This document shows, piece after piece, positions 1 through 13,500 of a stretch of 64,000 nucleotides of DNA. The stretch's first letter is position 1. Every line of letters starts with the position of its first letter. This DNA comes from Numida meleagris (taxonomy: Eukaryota > Chordata > Aves > Galliformes > Numididae), in NCBI RefSeq assembly GCF_002078875.1, contig NC_034412.1, forward strand, positions 10,905,866-10,969,865, written 5' to 3'. Below the pieces are notes generated by a model, which saw nothing but the letters and a program-made list of their open reading frames with translations, did not search any database and was not told where the DNA came from. Both the position numbers and the translations under genes were made by a program.

Positions 1-3000
1 GCAGCCCATAAGCACAACTCTCCAACAACTGGCATTACCTCTACAGGCTACACGCTCCTCACAGAAGCCCTTATATGCTTGCTAGTTTGGAGTTAAGCAG
101 ACCCTGAACAGCCCCCCAGCTCCTGAAGCAGGAGGCATTCCTGCAGCATTAGTCTCAGCAGAACTGTCACCTCATGCTATAGGAGCAAGACAGCCGGGTT
201 ATGTAAGTCTTGTTCAGTGCTTGCAGTCTGCAATGACACTCCACATTTAGGAACCCAAGATCCTAAGAAAAATTATTAAACACAGCATAATTGCCCTGTC
301 CAGTCCTCAGGAAAAACAAAGTAGCTTTCATTTCTGCAAAAATAACTGAGCGTCATTCACTAGCCAGGAACTGTTATTTTGTTTAGGCTTTCTTTTTTTC
401 TTTTTAGCTTTTTCCTAGGACTTTTTCCACTATAGTACATTTTTCTTTAATTAGTTGAGCTAAACCAGCAAAGAGCAGGAGTTGAGGAAAAGGGTCTGCA
501 CATAAAAGCATTTGAAATTGCTGGCTGGCTAATACAGTCTAAATAGACACTGCAATCTGCCTGTCAGACTTATTAGAAGGTAGTATTATGTTCTGTGTAT
601 TACATTACTATTATTGTATTTTCCAGGAGAATGAATTATCTACTGGTAATGATTTTGTATGAGTAAAGGAGGCTGCTAGGCTCGCTTCATTAGCATCTTT
701 TCTTCAGCCACTGTCATTTAAATTAGAGATTCTCCTCAACCACAGGAAGGAACAAGTGTTTACTCAAGTGCTGTACCAGCCTGCCAACAGAAGCACCTGT
801 GTCCTGCACGTCCTTATTTTGCTGGGCCTCGTGGAAGCTACAAACACAGGGACATGGCAGAGATCTGCACGCAGAGCAGCTCCTGGCAGAGATAGGGTTT
901 GATCATCATCTGTAGCGTTATCTCCTAATTGCATGCAATAAGGGGCCTCTGACCAGAGCAGTCATGTTTTTGACACATTCATCTCTTCAAAGAGAAACAC
1001 CCTTTGAAATAGACTAGATCAAAGTGAATACTGAGTGTTTTTTGGTGTTTTCTGGAAGAATTGTGCACGTAGCTCATTTAAGTGCCCTGTAACACTGGGG
1101 GTAATAAGTAACACTGAAGTCAGTGATAGGACTGGGTGGAGAGAAGAGCCGTGTTATAACAAGATATGGTGGGATGCAAACCCACATCTAAGATCCAACA
1201 CACTGCTGGTAGGAACAGAAGCTACCAGCAGATGTATGGGCATATGGCAAAATCCAGTTCCTGGAATGATTGATCAGACAAAATTCATGTTAAAGGATCT
1301 TAAATTTGCTGCTTTAACTCCCTTCCACTCAATTAGCGGTTAGTTGGATTTATCACTGGATTATAAAATGGAAATCCTTTCACATACAGAGAATGTAAAG
1401 CAGTGCTAGCTGTATTACATCTGAGCAAGCAACTGAGCAAGTCCCTTTTATGATGGCATTAGCTTGCCTCTTAAAGGGCAATATGCATTTGAGAAACTGG
1501 CTAGGATATTCCCAAGCAAAGTTTATTTCACCAGTACTCACCACATCACAGCTAACTGCAGCAGCCTGGTCTCTGGGGTAATGGTAGCCAGCGTGCACAA
1601 AACACCAGTGGCAACATAGCTGCATTGCACTACTAGCATTTAACAGGGAAGGTTCTCACAGCACTGCAGTTCTTCGTACCTAAATCTTCACAACTCTTCA
1701 GTTTCTCAGCATCCTTTCACACTCCCAGAACTCCAAGGAGAGATGAAGTGAGGGTGTGAAAGACTCCAGAAAGCTCCCCTTGATCAGAGGGGGTTTTAGC
1801 TCCTGCTTGGACAGTGCACTAAGGCCGTCCCCAAACCCCATTAGCTTTGAACAACTAAAAAAGCTGGGCTGCAAGTTATGCAGGGGCCATTCAGCTGGTC
1901 TCTAATTCCTTCAAATCCCCTAAGCAGCAAGAATGTATCTCCATTTAAAAGTCTGAGCTTCAGAAACAGCTCTGGGGGCTCTGTACAGCAGGTCCTTATC
2001 TCTAATGAGGCAATAATTAAACATCTAATTTCCCAGTCACGCTTGTGACCTGGTGATCAGGGCTGAAAGATGCGATCAGTATTAGGGTTAAAGGCTCCCT
2101 CAAACCCAGAGATGTAAAGGGAAGGCAGCTTAGTGTGGGGAGAGCCCCACCACGTCAGCCAGCAGCAGTGAGGCTAGGTCTCTCCCCACCACCCTTCCAG
2201 CTCCAGGACCAGCTTGCCCCAGTAGATGTACAACTTTTCTAAGAACACTTGGCTTCAGCTCCAAACCTCATCCTGGGTTTTCAGAGGATTACAGCACTGA
2301 TTAGATTTATGAGATGATTAAGAGCCCTTCCAAGTCCAAAATTCAGGTAGCTAAACTGGAACAAGCTGTTCTACTACAAACCCGAAAGGCAAAGCCAATT
2401 TCAGGCCAAGTTTCCAAGAACAGCACGTTCCCTGGAAACGCGCTGCACTCAGCAAGGGCTGTGACAGCACCTTCAAGAAGTCACAGCTACAGTCACATGC
2501 AAGCAGCTATAAGTGTGAGGGGCTTGACCTTCATAGCCTTACATATGGCCTTGATAGCCACAGCTTCCTTGGACTTCAATCTCTGCACATGACCTACACG
2601 GTGCCCAGGGCAAAGCTCAGCCAGAGGAGATGCCGTGACTCATTCATACAAACTGAGCTAATCCATAACCAGCCTGCAGGTACAAAGTTATTTGCCAGGT
2701 TCAGGCTGCTGCAGCTGAGGGTGCCACACACACCTCCCAGGACAGCGTCACACAGCAGCGTCACAATGCCAGGCTGCTGCCAGCACAGACGGCTCCAGTA
2801 AAATAAATCCGGGTCTGACATCACAATGATGCGGTGTAAACATGCTGCAGACTGCAGCCACACGGGATAATGGAAAAGCCTCCTTTGGCAGCACACAGCC
2901 CTTAGGAAGTAATTATTTTCCCCGAGTTATTAGGAGCGTGAGTGATCATGTGTACAGTGACAGCCGTGCCGCAGACGCTGCACTCGGGATGAGGGAAAGG

Positions 3001-6000
3001 CGAAGCAGTTGCTCCAACTTTACTCAAGCAGCTGCTTGAGTAATCTGGGAGTTTCAGCATCAAAAGCAGCGATAACTAAATAGAGGCAAGGTCAGATGGA
3101 AAAAAATCTTAATTTTCTACATCCCATTATTTTTTTCCAGCTGAGATATCTCTATTTTTTAGCTGATATTAAGGGCATACATATTTAAAAGAAGTCCCAC
3201 TGGCCACGTATGCCATCAGAAGAGTTCAGCATAGCAGAAATTAATTAAACTAATTGTTTCTAAGGACAAATTACATCCACTTCAATTTTGCTAGTGTAAC
3301 AATTTGCACAGTTGAAAAGAAAGCAGACGTGCAACTCCGCACTATTATTTCCCCTCCTATGAGGGATTCTCTGGGCTCCTCTCTGGGAAGATTGGGGGCC
3401 CCGTTTACACGGAGGTGAGCCTGGCTATCACTACCAGGGGTTTGGACCAAAGTCAAGGGGTCAAATAAAACCCTACTGATGATAGACTTCTCATGAGGAA
3501 GAAGTGGACTCCAGCACCTATGTTCCTCTACAGAGAGGAGGGCAGAAGAATATTCTTAGCCTAGAGACAAAAATAAATGAATGTCATTAGTCCAAATAAT
3601 GAGGAAAATGTCTATTACAAAAATAGAACAGATATTTCTCTCTGTCAATTAAAGAAAAATTATTTGATTCCTTCTACAGCCTTCTTCAAGAAAAAAAGTG
3701 AATAATGCAAAGAAAGCAGAGCCTTAGTTACAGAACATCATTTTTTCCTCCCAAATCATAATAATGAGAAACTGATCATCACTATTTCAAAACGTTAAAT
3801 TATTTCCATGGAGCACAGTCTGTGTCTGGGACTGTTTCAGACTCAAATGACATTAGGGCATTTTTCAGAGCGCAGCCAGGTTGGTTCTCACCTATCAAAG
3901 AGCTGAGCCATAAGCCTTGCTACCCGGTGAACAAGCAGGTTTGTGCTGTTACAGAAACACCACTCTAAAGGAGAAATGTCTTGTGATTATCTCCATAACA
4001 GCAAAATCCCACCAGGGATGAATTAGCCAACATCATTCTTCCACCTTTTCAAATAGTGACGACTCAGGTTTTTTCAAAATCCTTTTTCTTCCCCCCATTT
4101 GTTTCTGCTCACAGCATGTGTAGCTTGCTAAAAAGTTCCCTTTATCATCTTCCGTAATTCATTTTCCCTGAGCAGGACAGCAGAAAACAATACACCCATG
4201 AGGCATTTGTGCTCAGCCCCCAGAGCACTGCAGCATCATAGATCTGAGACACGGCCCCGGCACACTCAGCGTGCTGCTGCCTGATTCATTGCCCTGCCAT
4301 CGAACATTTCTGGGTGTTTATTAACAATGAGAGCAAATACATTTCATCTTTCATGCCAAGAACTGTCTTCTTGAATAAACCGAGTGAGGCACTAAGAGGG
4401 AAAGAAGGTATTGGTGTACTTGGAAACACTGAGCGTTGCAGCGTTTGATTTAATGATTACCACACAAGCAGCATCAAGTGAAACAGCATAAAATGTCACA
4501 AATAACTATTTTACGTTTAAAGTTCTCCATTCTTAGCATAAAAATAGGCTGCACAGCCCAATATGCCCCTCCTACAGGGTATTAGCAGGCAGTCATGTAA
4601 AAAGCATCCAAGTACCCCCGGTGAGTACTACTTGACACAGTGTTCTCCTATCATTGATCATTTGCCGCTTCTCAGGGTTTGTTCAGCACCAACAAGGAAT
4701 TCAGGGATCCACAGCATTTGTGGTTAATGAACCACCTACATCTCCCTTCTGGGCACAGCCAACCCCACACCAGCTCCCATGAGTGACCCCAATCCCATTG
4801 GAAAGGGCCTCGGGGCTGCGCCTCAATTTCCTTCCCGAGTCAGAACAATCCAGATCAGGATCCTGATGTAGTATTAATGATTTAAAACCACAGGGAATGC
4901 AGGAATGAAGATTTCTGGTTGCATTAGGGGCAGGTCTGCAGTGAGAGCGCTGGCGATGCTCAGGTCCTTGCTCTATCTGGGGACTATAGACCTGCGTCAC
5001 CCTTGAAGTCAGCTGCTCAGCTACCAGGCCAGGTGTCACCAGACCTGACTGCTGCTCCAGAGACTGAGCCCTTCGGACCTCACCTTTGGACAGCTCTGTG
5101 ACACCAAGCACTCTATAGCTTTTTGACTGAGTGCCAGGCAGAAACATGACTGCTCCCTGCTGAAGGCTGCAGCCCTGCATCCATCCTGCAGCCCTCCCAC
5201 TCCCACCCTGCTCAGCAGAAAGCATCCTAAACGTCTGATCTCAAACATACCCTTGTACAGGGTAAAAATACACCCCTTGAAGGCGATTTTGAGTGAAGAT
5301 CATTTATTGCAAGGTATTTCTGATATAATTCAAATCCCACTTAGCCCACAACAAATTCACAGCCCACTGCTAACAGGGTGTGAGAGGCAGACTTGCTTGT
5401 GGGCACAGGGTAGTTTCTCCAAAGTAGACTATATTCATCTCAGAAATCATCACGCACCAGTCATCATCTCCAATAGCAAAGGAGACCTCAGAGGCATCTT
5501 TAAAGTCCTTGGTTTGCTACATTAAGTTTAAAGCTCACAGCTATTTCTTCAGTAGACAAAAGGATTCCAATAACACTGCTGCTCAGGGAGAGGAAAGGTC
5601 CTGCCACATTGCTCTAATTAATAATGACTCTGTGCCTCCTGGCTGTGGCTAGGAGACAGAGCAGTGGTAGCTACACCTCCATTGCTGCTTTAGATGTTTT
5701 AGAGCACATGCAGAAGAAGCAAGCTTACAGCAGAAAAAGGCAGCATGAAGAGGAATGAAAAATGCTTTCTGTGACTCCCATCTGCATTAGATTAATCTGA
5801 AGCATCAGTTCCTAACTACTCATACTTTAAGACTCTTTTCCGAAGGACATCCTCCTTTTTGCAGGAGCAGCACGTGCTTGTCAACACCTGCACCTGCAGT
5901 TACTCTCAAGGGTTCTGACTTGTGAGGGCACCTAACCAGCAGACTTGACAAGGGCCATATTTAATGCCATATATATTTACTGATTAAGAGCTTTGTTAAA

Positions 6001-8280
6001 ACAGAGTGCAGGTTGAAAGCATGCATAGCAATAACACAGAAACCAGCCCACAGAGACCCACCAGTTGCCACATGCAAGGGCTAGAATTTGCAAGCCTGGA
6101 ACGTTTGGCTTTACAGCTTTGGCCATTCCAAACAGGTTAAATGTGGATAGGCCTATTTACCTCATCTCAACTCCATCCAATTCAGGTGGGAAGGTCAAAA
6201 TGACAGGGAAAATCCAACGGGACTCTGAACATTTTGTTGTGTCTGCTAATGACACATTCACATTAACTGTCTTTGCAGTTTTCTGGTGTAACAACAAGTC
6301 TTTGTTCCCGCCATGCTGCCCATAGAGAGAAAATACAAGATGTCACGTTCACCAGCTCCCCATATTGAATTCACATGGCTGCTGTATAAACTTTCAATTA
6401 GGATGGGGAGAGGCTGAGGGTGGAGGAGATAATCCTTAAAAGAACTACTTCAAATGCAGACTAGGATGAGATTTCAGAAAGGCTAACTTACAAACCGTGT
6501 GATGTATTTGTTGGTATGATATCAAGGTCATTCCTAACACTCAGACATTATTTTTTCAAAGGAAGCCTTTTAAAAATATTCTCTATTTGTTTTTACAAAT
6601 CAGCTGAGTCTTGTTATAAAAAAATCCCATTAATTGAGAGCCATCCAAACCATCAAAGAATTCCTCCTCTTCTCAAAGAATAAGACTGGGACAAATAAGG
6701 CACAATGAAGCAGCACGATGATCAAGGAGCCCTGTTCACACTGAGCTGAGGAAACCCCAAGCTCAAGCCCAACATGAGACGACTTGAATCAGCTCAGCTT
6801 TCAGCAAAGGAAAGCTGAGTTTGCCCAAGTGGTGTTCCATCCACCCAAAGGCTGTGCACTTGGTAGATGCCCTGGGTTAGCCTGCTCTTGGTACCATGTG
6901 CCACACGACAGCTTTTGAACACAGGTAAGCTTAAGTTATGCATTTTGGGAAGCACACAGTCTGTCTCCATGAAACAGTGTTATAAATTCTATTTTAGCTA
7001 CTATGAATGGTCATTTCATGATGCATGTGATCTGGGGGAGGGGGGGTTCACATTCCACACACCTTCCATACAGACAGCTTTTGAAGACTGGATAGAAAAA
7101 GAAAGCGTTCTTCAGGAGAGAACAGCAGGACAGCCTGCCATCTTCCCTGATCCAAGATGAGATGCAAATTTCAGGGCTTCTGAAGTTGGCTGGCAAACAT
7201 CCCTGGGGACTAACAGCAGTGCTTCCCTGATACAGCCACAGTTGAAGAATTCATAGGAAGAGAACTCCTCACTGATCCTCAGTTCAGAAGTGGCTCGCAG
7301 CTCACAACCGCTCAACACAAGAAACCCTGTGGGGTGCAGAGCAGGCCAACTGTGCAACAGCGCTCCACCAAGGGTTAGAAGAAGGATGTGATTCTCACTT
7401 CGAGAAAGATCCTCTCCTCTGAGTCTGACTAAATGAGCAATAAACCAATGGCAACACACTGGTACTTGAGAGAAAAACTGCAGCAAATTAACCTCAGGAT
7501 TTACTTCTTCTCTGTATGCCTCCTGCTGGAATAATTTGCTTTACCCGCTTAAACAAGTAGAAGTAGAAGTATAACAGAGAAGCCAGGGCTGCTCGTTTAT
7601 GAACTCTACTACTCAACAGTGCTGAATCTGTGGAATTGCTATTTAAGGTGTAGGGAAAAGAAATGGAGCAACTCTCAAAAGCAGTACTTCCTTCTCTCAG
7701 GTCAGAGATAGCTCAGAAAGAAAGTTGAGATTTTATTCTTGTTCCTTAAGCATCATCAAGAGCAGGTGAGAATGAAAGCTGTGCTACTGCAGTGGATTTC
7801 AACAAGGAAAAAATGAGCCACGTGGCTGTTAGTGAAACGCCCTCTGAATGTTAACACCACTATCCAGACGACAACACACAAACTTAAACTGCTATGTCCA
7901 GTACTAAGCCACTTAGAAGCACAGGATTAAACACGCATCACCCTAGGGAAAGGGAAAGGTGATGACAAGGAGCCAAAAGCAAGGAACTGTAAATGGATAA
8001 ATAAAGGAGGGTGCAGGGGTGAATCTAGCTGATAAAATTAAGAGCCGTACAGATTGGATTTTGAAGATATCAAAGATTATTCCAATGCTATTTTGATCAC
8101 TTCCACATGGTGGTGGGCAGGGAGCACAGGAAAAAAAGCATCAGAAGATTAACACTTTTCCTTTCCTGGGGACAGAAGTTGGATGATGTATGAATGTTAC
8201 ATCATCAGTTCTGCACTCCTCATTCAACTACCGACTAAGCAGAACCTTAAACTGCAGCTAATTAAGCAGAACCTAAATTC
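1..8280. other. Non-coding stretch, probably FGF12 intron 1 (left part)
   Basis: No exon, RNA gene or recognisable recent transposon was found. Frames here are short and their translations resemble nothing known. The longest, on the minus strand at 4,701-5,225, has an unbiased composition with no domain. The region includes a perfect palindrome at 3,020-3,043. AT-rich blocks near 600-760 and 3,100-3,290 could be regulatory, but only a cross-species comparison can tell. Confidence 0.6.
3020..3043. repeat. Perfect 24-bp palindrome with central E-box
   Basis: TTACTCAAGCAG is followed immediately by its exact reverse complement, with no spacer. The centre is GCAGCTGC, which contains the E-box CAGCTG at 3029-3034. 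A smaller inverted repeat, AGTTG-ctc-CAACT (3007-3019), directly precedes it and overlaps a second E-box, CAGTTG (3006-3011). The symmetry is read directly; a role as a dimeric bHLH site or hairpin is inference. Confidence 0.9.
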
Positions 8281-8460
8281 AGCAGGTTTGGATGACTTGC
8301 ACCAGTTTTAGAAGAACATCCTGAAACACTCTATATTATTGCTATCAATTTTAAACACATCTTGGGCGCATGGAAGTTGCAGTGGCTGGAACAAAACCTG
8401 CTGATGTGTCAATTATTTTTAAAATGTTAACAGAAAATCCTAACAGTGATCCCCAGCAAA
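8281..8460 (+). mobile_element. Fragment of an ancient L3/CR1-like LINE (reverse transcriptase region)
   Basis: The stretch resembles a decayed part of the CR1/L3 reverse transcriptase region. 'GATGACTTGCACCAG' followed by a Leu-rich segment, 'CTTGGGCGCATGGAAGTTGCA' read in pieces, and 'CAATTATTTTTAAAA' occur in the expected order. Frames are broken throughout. It is on the same strand as, and upstream of, the better preserved 3' part below, and could belong to the same insertion. Confidence 0.5.
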
Positions 8461-9139
8461 ATAAGAGTGATAAAATTCACCAGTATAAACCAGAAATGCT
8501 TCAGAACAGGCGGTTTCTAACACTGACTTAAATTGCTGTGTGATACATTCACTAGACTTTATTTTACTCTTAGTTTTGCCATTAATTCACATCACTGATT
8601 TTTCAAGCAGAATTTAAGCTCACATTACATCATTAGATTAAGATGAGAAGATATCTGTCATGTATTAATGAGTGAAAGTCACCCCATGCAGTGGTGACTA
8701 AACAGTCACAGGTACACATGTATGCTCCTACCGAGGACTTGGCAGAGGTTAGTCCTTCACCCTACGTTAACAAACATAAATGAGTAGAAGAACCTAAAAC
8801 CATTACTAATTAAGTCTGAAGACCACAAACAGTATAGGAATGTTAAATAACAACCAAGACATAACCAGCAGATCCACATGGCTAAATAAGTTGCACCAAA
8901 GAACCCTGTATAGACTTCTGTACTGCCGCACGCAGCAACACAGCCAATGGGAACTGCATCTTATAAAGCCATTGATTCAGGCAGGAACTTGCTGGTCAAC
9001 ACTGAATAACAGCAGCTGGGCATATCATGCTGGAATAGCTCTGAGGTCAAGGCAATTCAGAGGCTTTGGATAGATGATGTTCAAATGAAAAAATTGTGTT
9101 ATTTGACATTAATACTTTCAAGACTGCGATAAGTTTTAA

Positions 9140-9600
9140 TGTTTGCAACTCAAGAAGGATACTGAAAAAAACTGGATCCAGTGCAGAGAATCACCCAGAG
9201 AATGATTAAATGACCAAGCACTCAGCTTAGACAAAGGCTCCAGAAGCACCATCTGTTCTCCTTAACGGAGGGAGAAGGTTAATAGGACAATCTGATCACA
9301 GTTTGCAAGTACCTACTAAGGAACAGACGTGTGATCAAAGAGCTCTGTCCTTTAGCAAATACAGTCTAACAAGTGGCAACAAAAAGCCAGACAGACACGG
9401 GCCCAATGCAATGCATGTTTATGATCATTAGCTCACCACCTAGTGCTGATGTTGACAGTACCATCAGTCCTGTTATGTGTTGGCTGAATCCAGAACAGCA
9501 AAGGTTGTCATTGATTCTCCATCACACGTTATGATTTTTTCCTCTTCCTCAGATGTAACTTCCTAGCTAAAGCAGGAATTCATTCAAGGTTGCCAGGGGA
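9140..9600 (+). mobile_element. 3' part of an ancient L3/CR1-like LINE
   Basis: Ordered matches to the 3' end of old amniote L3/CR1-type LINEs are visible: 'GAGAATGATTAAATGACC' (the conserved RMIKG-like segment), 'GGAGGGAGAAGGTTAATAGG', 'CTGATCACAGTTTGCAAGTA' with 'CCTACTAAGGAACA', then 'GATTCTCCATCAC', and near the end 'GCAGGAATTCATTCAAGG'. Many indels and stops show it is old and dead. The typical bird CR1 tail is absent, so this is an older family than the CR1 copies elsewhere in the window. Confidence 0.7.
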
Positions 9601-10460
9601 TTTTCATAGCACAAGCTTTGCATGAGCAGCTTTCTGCATCCCCTGAGGCCCCTACAGCAGGAGAAGCGCTCCAAGGTAGGGACTGTGGCATGCTACCAGG
9701 GACAGGCTGTCACTCCAGCAGCAAACAGGGATAAAAGCTTGAGCCTGAAGCATCTCTGCTATGTCATGGGCTGGCCAGCATCCCCTCACCAAGCTGCTGT
9801 TTGTCACAGATCCTCATCCCTCAGCATCTCCCACAAAATGCAGCTACTGAGGGTGGGACGTGTGAATGACACAGAGCCCAAATCTTGTGAGCTTCAGCAG
9901 CTCAGATCACATCCTGTGGGACCCCGGACCATGCAGCAAGCCAATGGTTATAACCAAGCACAAAAGCAAGAAATCACATCCTTAAAGAGATCTAATTTTA
10001 GGCTGAATATTAATTATGAATTTAGTTTTTAGAAAGACTAGGGAGATGGCTTTCCTTTAAGTCTTCTTCAGCTCAGGAAGCTGCGGGAGCAGAGCATCAG
10101 CTGCAGGACCCTCCAAGCTTCCCCATTAGAACCAGTTGTTTCTGGGTCAATCAGCTGTGCGGACGTTACCCACAGCTCCTGCGTGGACCCTCTTTAGGAT
10201 CCATTTATCCTAACCACAGGCCTGAGCAGCATCTTGTGCAGTCACCTTGGGAGTAACCCCACAGGGATAAGGAATGAGTAATCTAACATCTCCAGGATGT
10301 TTGCATAAGCTCTGACTCGCACATGCCACAGGTCTCTGGCAGGACATCTCAAGCCAGGAATAAGAGCAGGAAAGATGGGTTTTCTTGCAGGACATAGGAT
10401 ACCTTGAGGGAGCTCAGAGAATGCATGAGGTGCCTGGGGGCTCCTTGCTTTCAGCCCCAG

Positions 10461-10530
10461 CTTTCAGCACACGCTACAAGAGATCCAGCCTTTCAGCATA
10501 TGCTACAAGAGATCCAGCCTTTCAGCATGG
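10461..10530 (+). repeat. 29-bp tandem duplication, about 2.4 copies
   Basis: A 29-base unit beginning CTTTCAGCAC and ending AGATCCAGC at 10461-10489 is repeated at 10490-10518 with only two or three differences. A third partial copy (CTTTCAGCAT) begins at 10519. This is a local minisatellite-like duplication. The short frames through it are not coding. Confidence 0.85.
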
Positions 10531-13500
10531 AGCTATCCCCTCCTCTCCTCCAAAAGAGCACTTCCTTCTCTCTACCTTCTTCCTTCTCTTCACCTTGGGT
10601 GCAGGTGTTGTTTTTAAGGGAAACACAATGATGGGGCAGAAGTGGATCCTGCTAACCAGATGTGCAAGAAGCTGCAGGTGGACTGCTAAACATGTGGGCT
10701 GGGGGAGAAGGGGAGAGATGGTTTGGCTCAAGGCAGCAGCCTACAGAGCAGGAGGCACTGGGCTGGCCAGAAGTAACCATTTGTGAACCTGGTTCCTAGG
10801 ATCAGACTCCAAGAGCAGCTATGCTGAAAACCCCCAGCCTGGCCCCTCTGCATAGAGCTGCTGGTGTTTTAGAGGGGAAGGGAGCCCAGCCCTTTCTGGC
10901 AATGCAACCACCTCATGTAAATTCATTGAATAAATGCAGTCATTTCTCTCAGCTGATCCATCCCCACGTGCGTATGCTGAAGCTGTGCCAACCCCTCAGT
11001 GCAGCCACTGCTCCCACAGCTTGGCGCTCCTGAAGGTGAAACTGTTCGTTACCCTGATCAGCGGTTCCCCTTCCCACCCCAAACCGCCCTCCCCAGGTTC
11101 CCGGCCCTCCTTCCTCCCAAAGGCTTGCTCTGCACAAGACAAAATGCAACCCAGGCAGAGTCTTGAAAGAGACCTTGCAGAGTAAAGGACATTATAAATA
11201 AAGTTATTTTAAGTAAGGAAAACTGCATTTCCCTCAGAGGCTGACTTCAGTCCCCAGAACACTTGAATTTTTAGGCTTACACAAAAAAGCTGCCCCCTTG
11301 ACAAAGCTCCATATCCACAAAGTTGTTTCCTAAGCCCCGGTACACAGAAGTAACTAGAAACAAAAGAGCAGAAATCTACACATTGCCATGTAAACACGGG
11401 GCCTTCAGAGTCTGCCTTGGCCTACACAACTACCAGCAGCTCAAAACACACTCTGTCATTCACTGGTCCTAGGCTTTTTATCAGCTATAGAAGCTCTATG
11501 GGTTTAGCTTTATATTCTATTCACTTCATGGTCTTTTCCCTGCCTTGCATGTTGTACAAACTAAGCTGCCTGTCACCAGACCTTCTGAAATGGGTTACAA
11601 TTTGAAAGCCCAGGACAGGAATCCAGGTAGACATCTCCTGGCAACTCAGGAATGCTCCTTTAACACAGCATACTGACACCATGCATACCAGCACACGTCT
11701 CTTGTCTCAGGTACGTATAAAGGAAAGCCAAGGACCCACCAAAAAACAACCTATAGCCATTTCTTAGCTTGACAATCCAAAAAAGCCACTGTAGTGATTT
11801 GGTTTAACCTATGCTACACAGGGCAGCATTTCTGGACTTGACTTACTTTAATACAATAGACTGCGTGTTGATCCTGTTAGCCTGAGTTCAGCACCAGCTT
11901 GTACACAAGCATTGCTACGGACCTGCTTAGCTCTCTGCAGTCCTCTCCACACACTGGGCTCCATCTGCATGCTTCATGCTCAGATGGGACACACCTGCTT
12001 TTGCATCTGTAACTACACCGTAATCTCTTAGCATGATTTAAAACGCGGTAATTCCAGAGAGCCAATGTTTGGCCAGCAAGTTCAGGCTGTCACAGTGCAG
12101 CAATGTGCAGCAGCCCTGAAGGAGGCAGCACACCTGAAAGGAGCCAAGCTGCACGCAGACCTCTGCTAACCGGCGCTGCTTAGAGTGGCTTTGAACTAAC
12201 CACAGCCATATTTGACAGGTCCCATGCTTCTGGTTTGGAGAGGTCTAAGCCTTGCAGCAGCTCTGGAAGCCAAAAATGTACAGTTCGGTATGATTCCTTT
12301 CTGCTTTCCTTGCTTCTTTTTCTGTCATGCCTTAATAAGATCAACGCACTGCATCCAGGTTTCACTCAGCTTCAGGGAGCTTGTTACTAGACAGTAGAGA
12401 CATGTAAACCATTAACAGACTCTCCAAAGACACGTCCCCTGAAGGAAGGGGTGTGGGGGGATTAGTTTGCCTAAATGCTCACATTCAGCTCCTTTATTTA
12501 TCCTAACTGCTACTAGATTATTTCCAGCTCAGTAATACCTCAAAGGAACAACTGGAATCAGGACCAAAAGCATCATATCGAGACACAGTTAGGGTCCATC
12601 ACTAAGCATTTAACCTCAACAGGTAAATAAATGAATAAAAACCAGGCTGCATATCAAAAGGATAGCAGAGAGATGAAACTTGACTGAAGTCTCAGAGCAA
12701 ACTAGTGGAGAGATAATGCTATTACCTAGGTGTCCAGAACCCATCTGAGCATCTTGTTCTCCTTCCCTGATCACAGTCACCAGTTAGCTCACCTTGACCC
12801 CTAACTATAGCTTTGGTGCAGATCTTATTGATGCAAAAATATTAACAGTAAGTGGAACCTGCACCACAACTGCAGTCATCATCAGACATTCTCCTCAGCA
12901 GCAGCTAAGGGATGATTTGTCACTTCTGCATTCACATTCATTTGGGCTCCTCAGCTCCACAAACAGCCCAAACAGCAGTCACTCATTCACCAATTGAGCC
13001 ATAAATAGACTGGGCAGGCAAGAAACAGGTCACCAGGAAAATGCAATTCAGCAGACAGAACCAGCACCTATCACCAGCCCCATCCAAGCAAAGTCACCTC
13101 AGCAACCCCAAATCAAGGGACCTACAAGCACCCCTGCCTGATTCCCATGGCTGACTTGTTCATCACAAATGTACTTCCACTCACTTCCATCAGAAAGACC
13201 CATCTCTGAAAGTCAGCGTACAAGTCTTGATCTAGGTGCAGAGACTCCGAGAGAAGGTCTGCCATATATACTTCTAGGTAGAGTTGTCTGCCTCACTCAT
13301 ATATTAAGGTTTAAGCCAGATCAGGGGAATATCGTTAGAGCTGCAATCTCAATCTCTGTTGATTGAGAGATTATCTAGGAATTTAGCTGTAACGTAAATA
13401 TTAGAGTTAACTACAAACAAAAGAGGCACTATTTGCATTATTATGCTGATTTGCTGCCATAGTTTAACTATTATTTGCTATCACTCTACTTGGATCAGTT

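Noticed and set aside
4701..5225. Minus-strand frame of 174 codons
   Set aside because: No recognisable domain or family, no splice context, ordinary composition; within chance for 64 kb.
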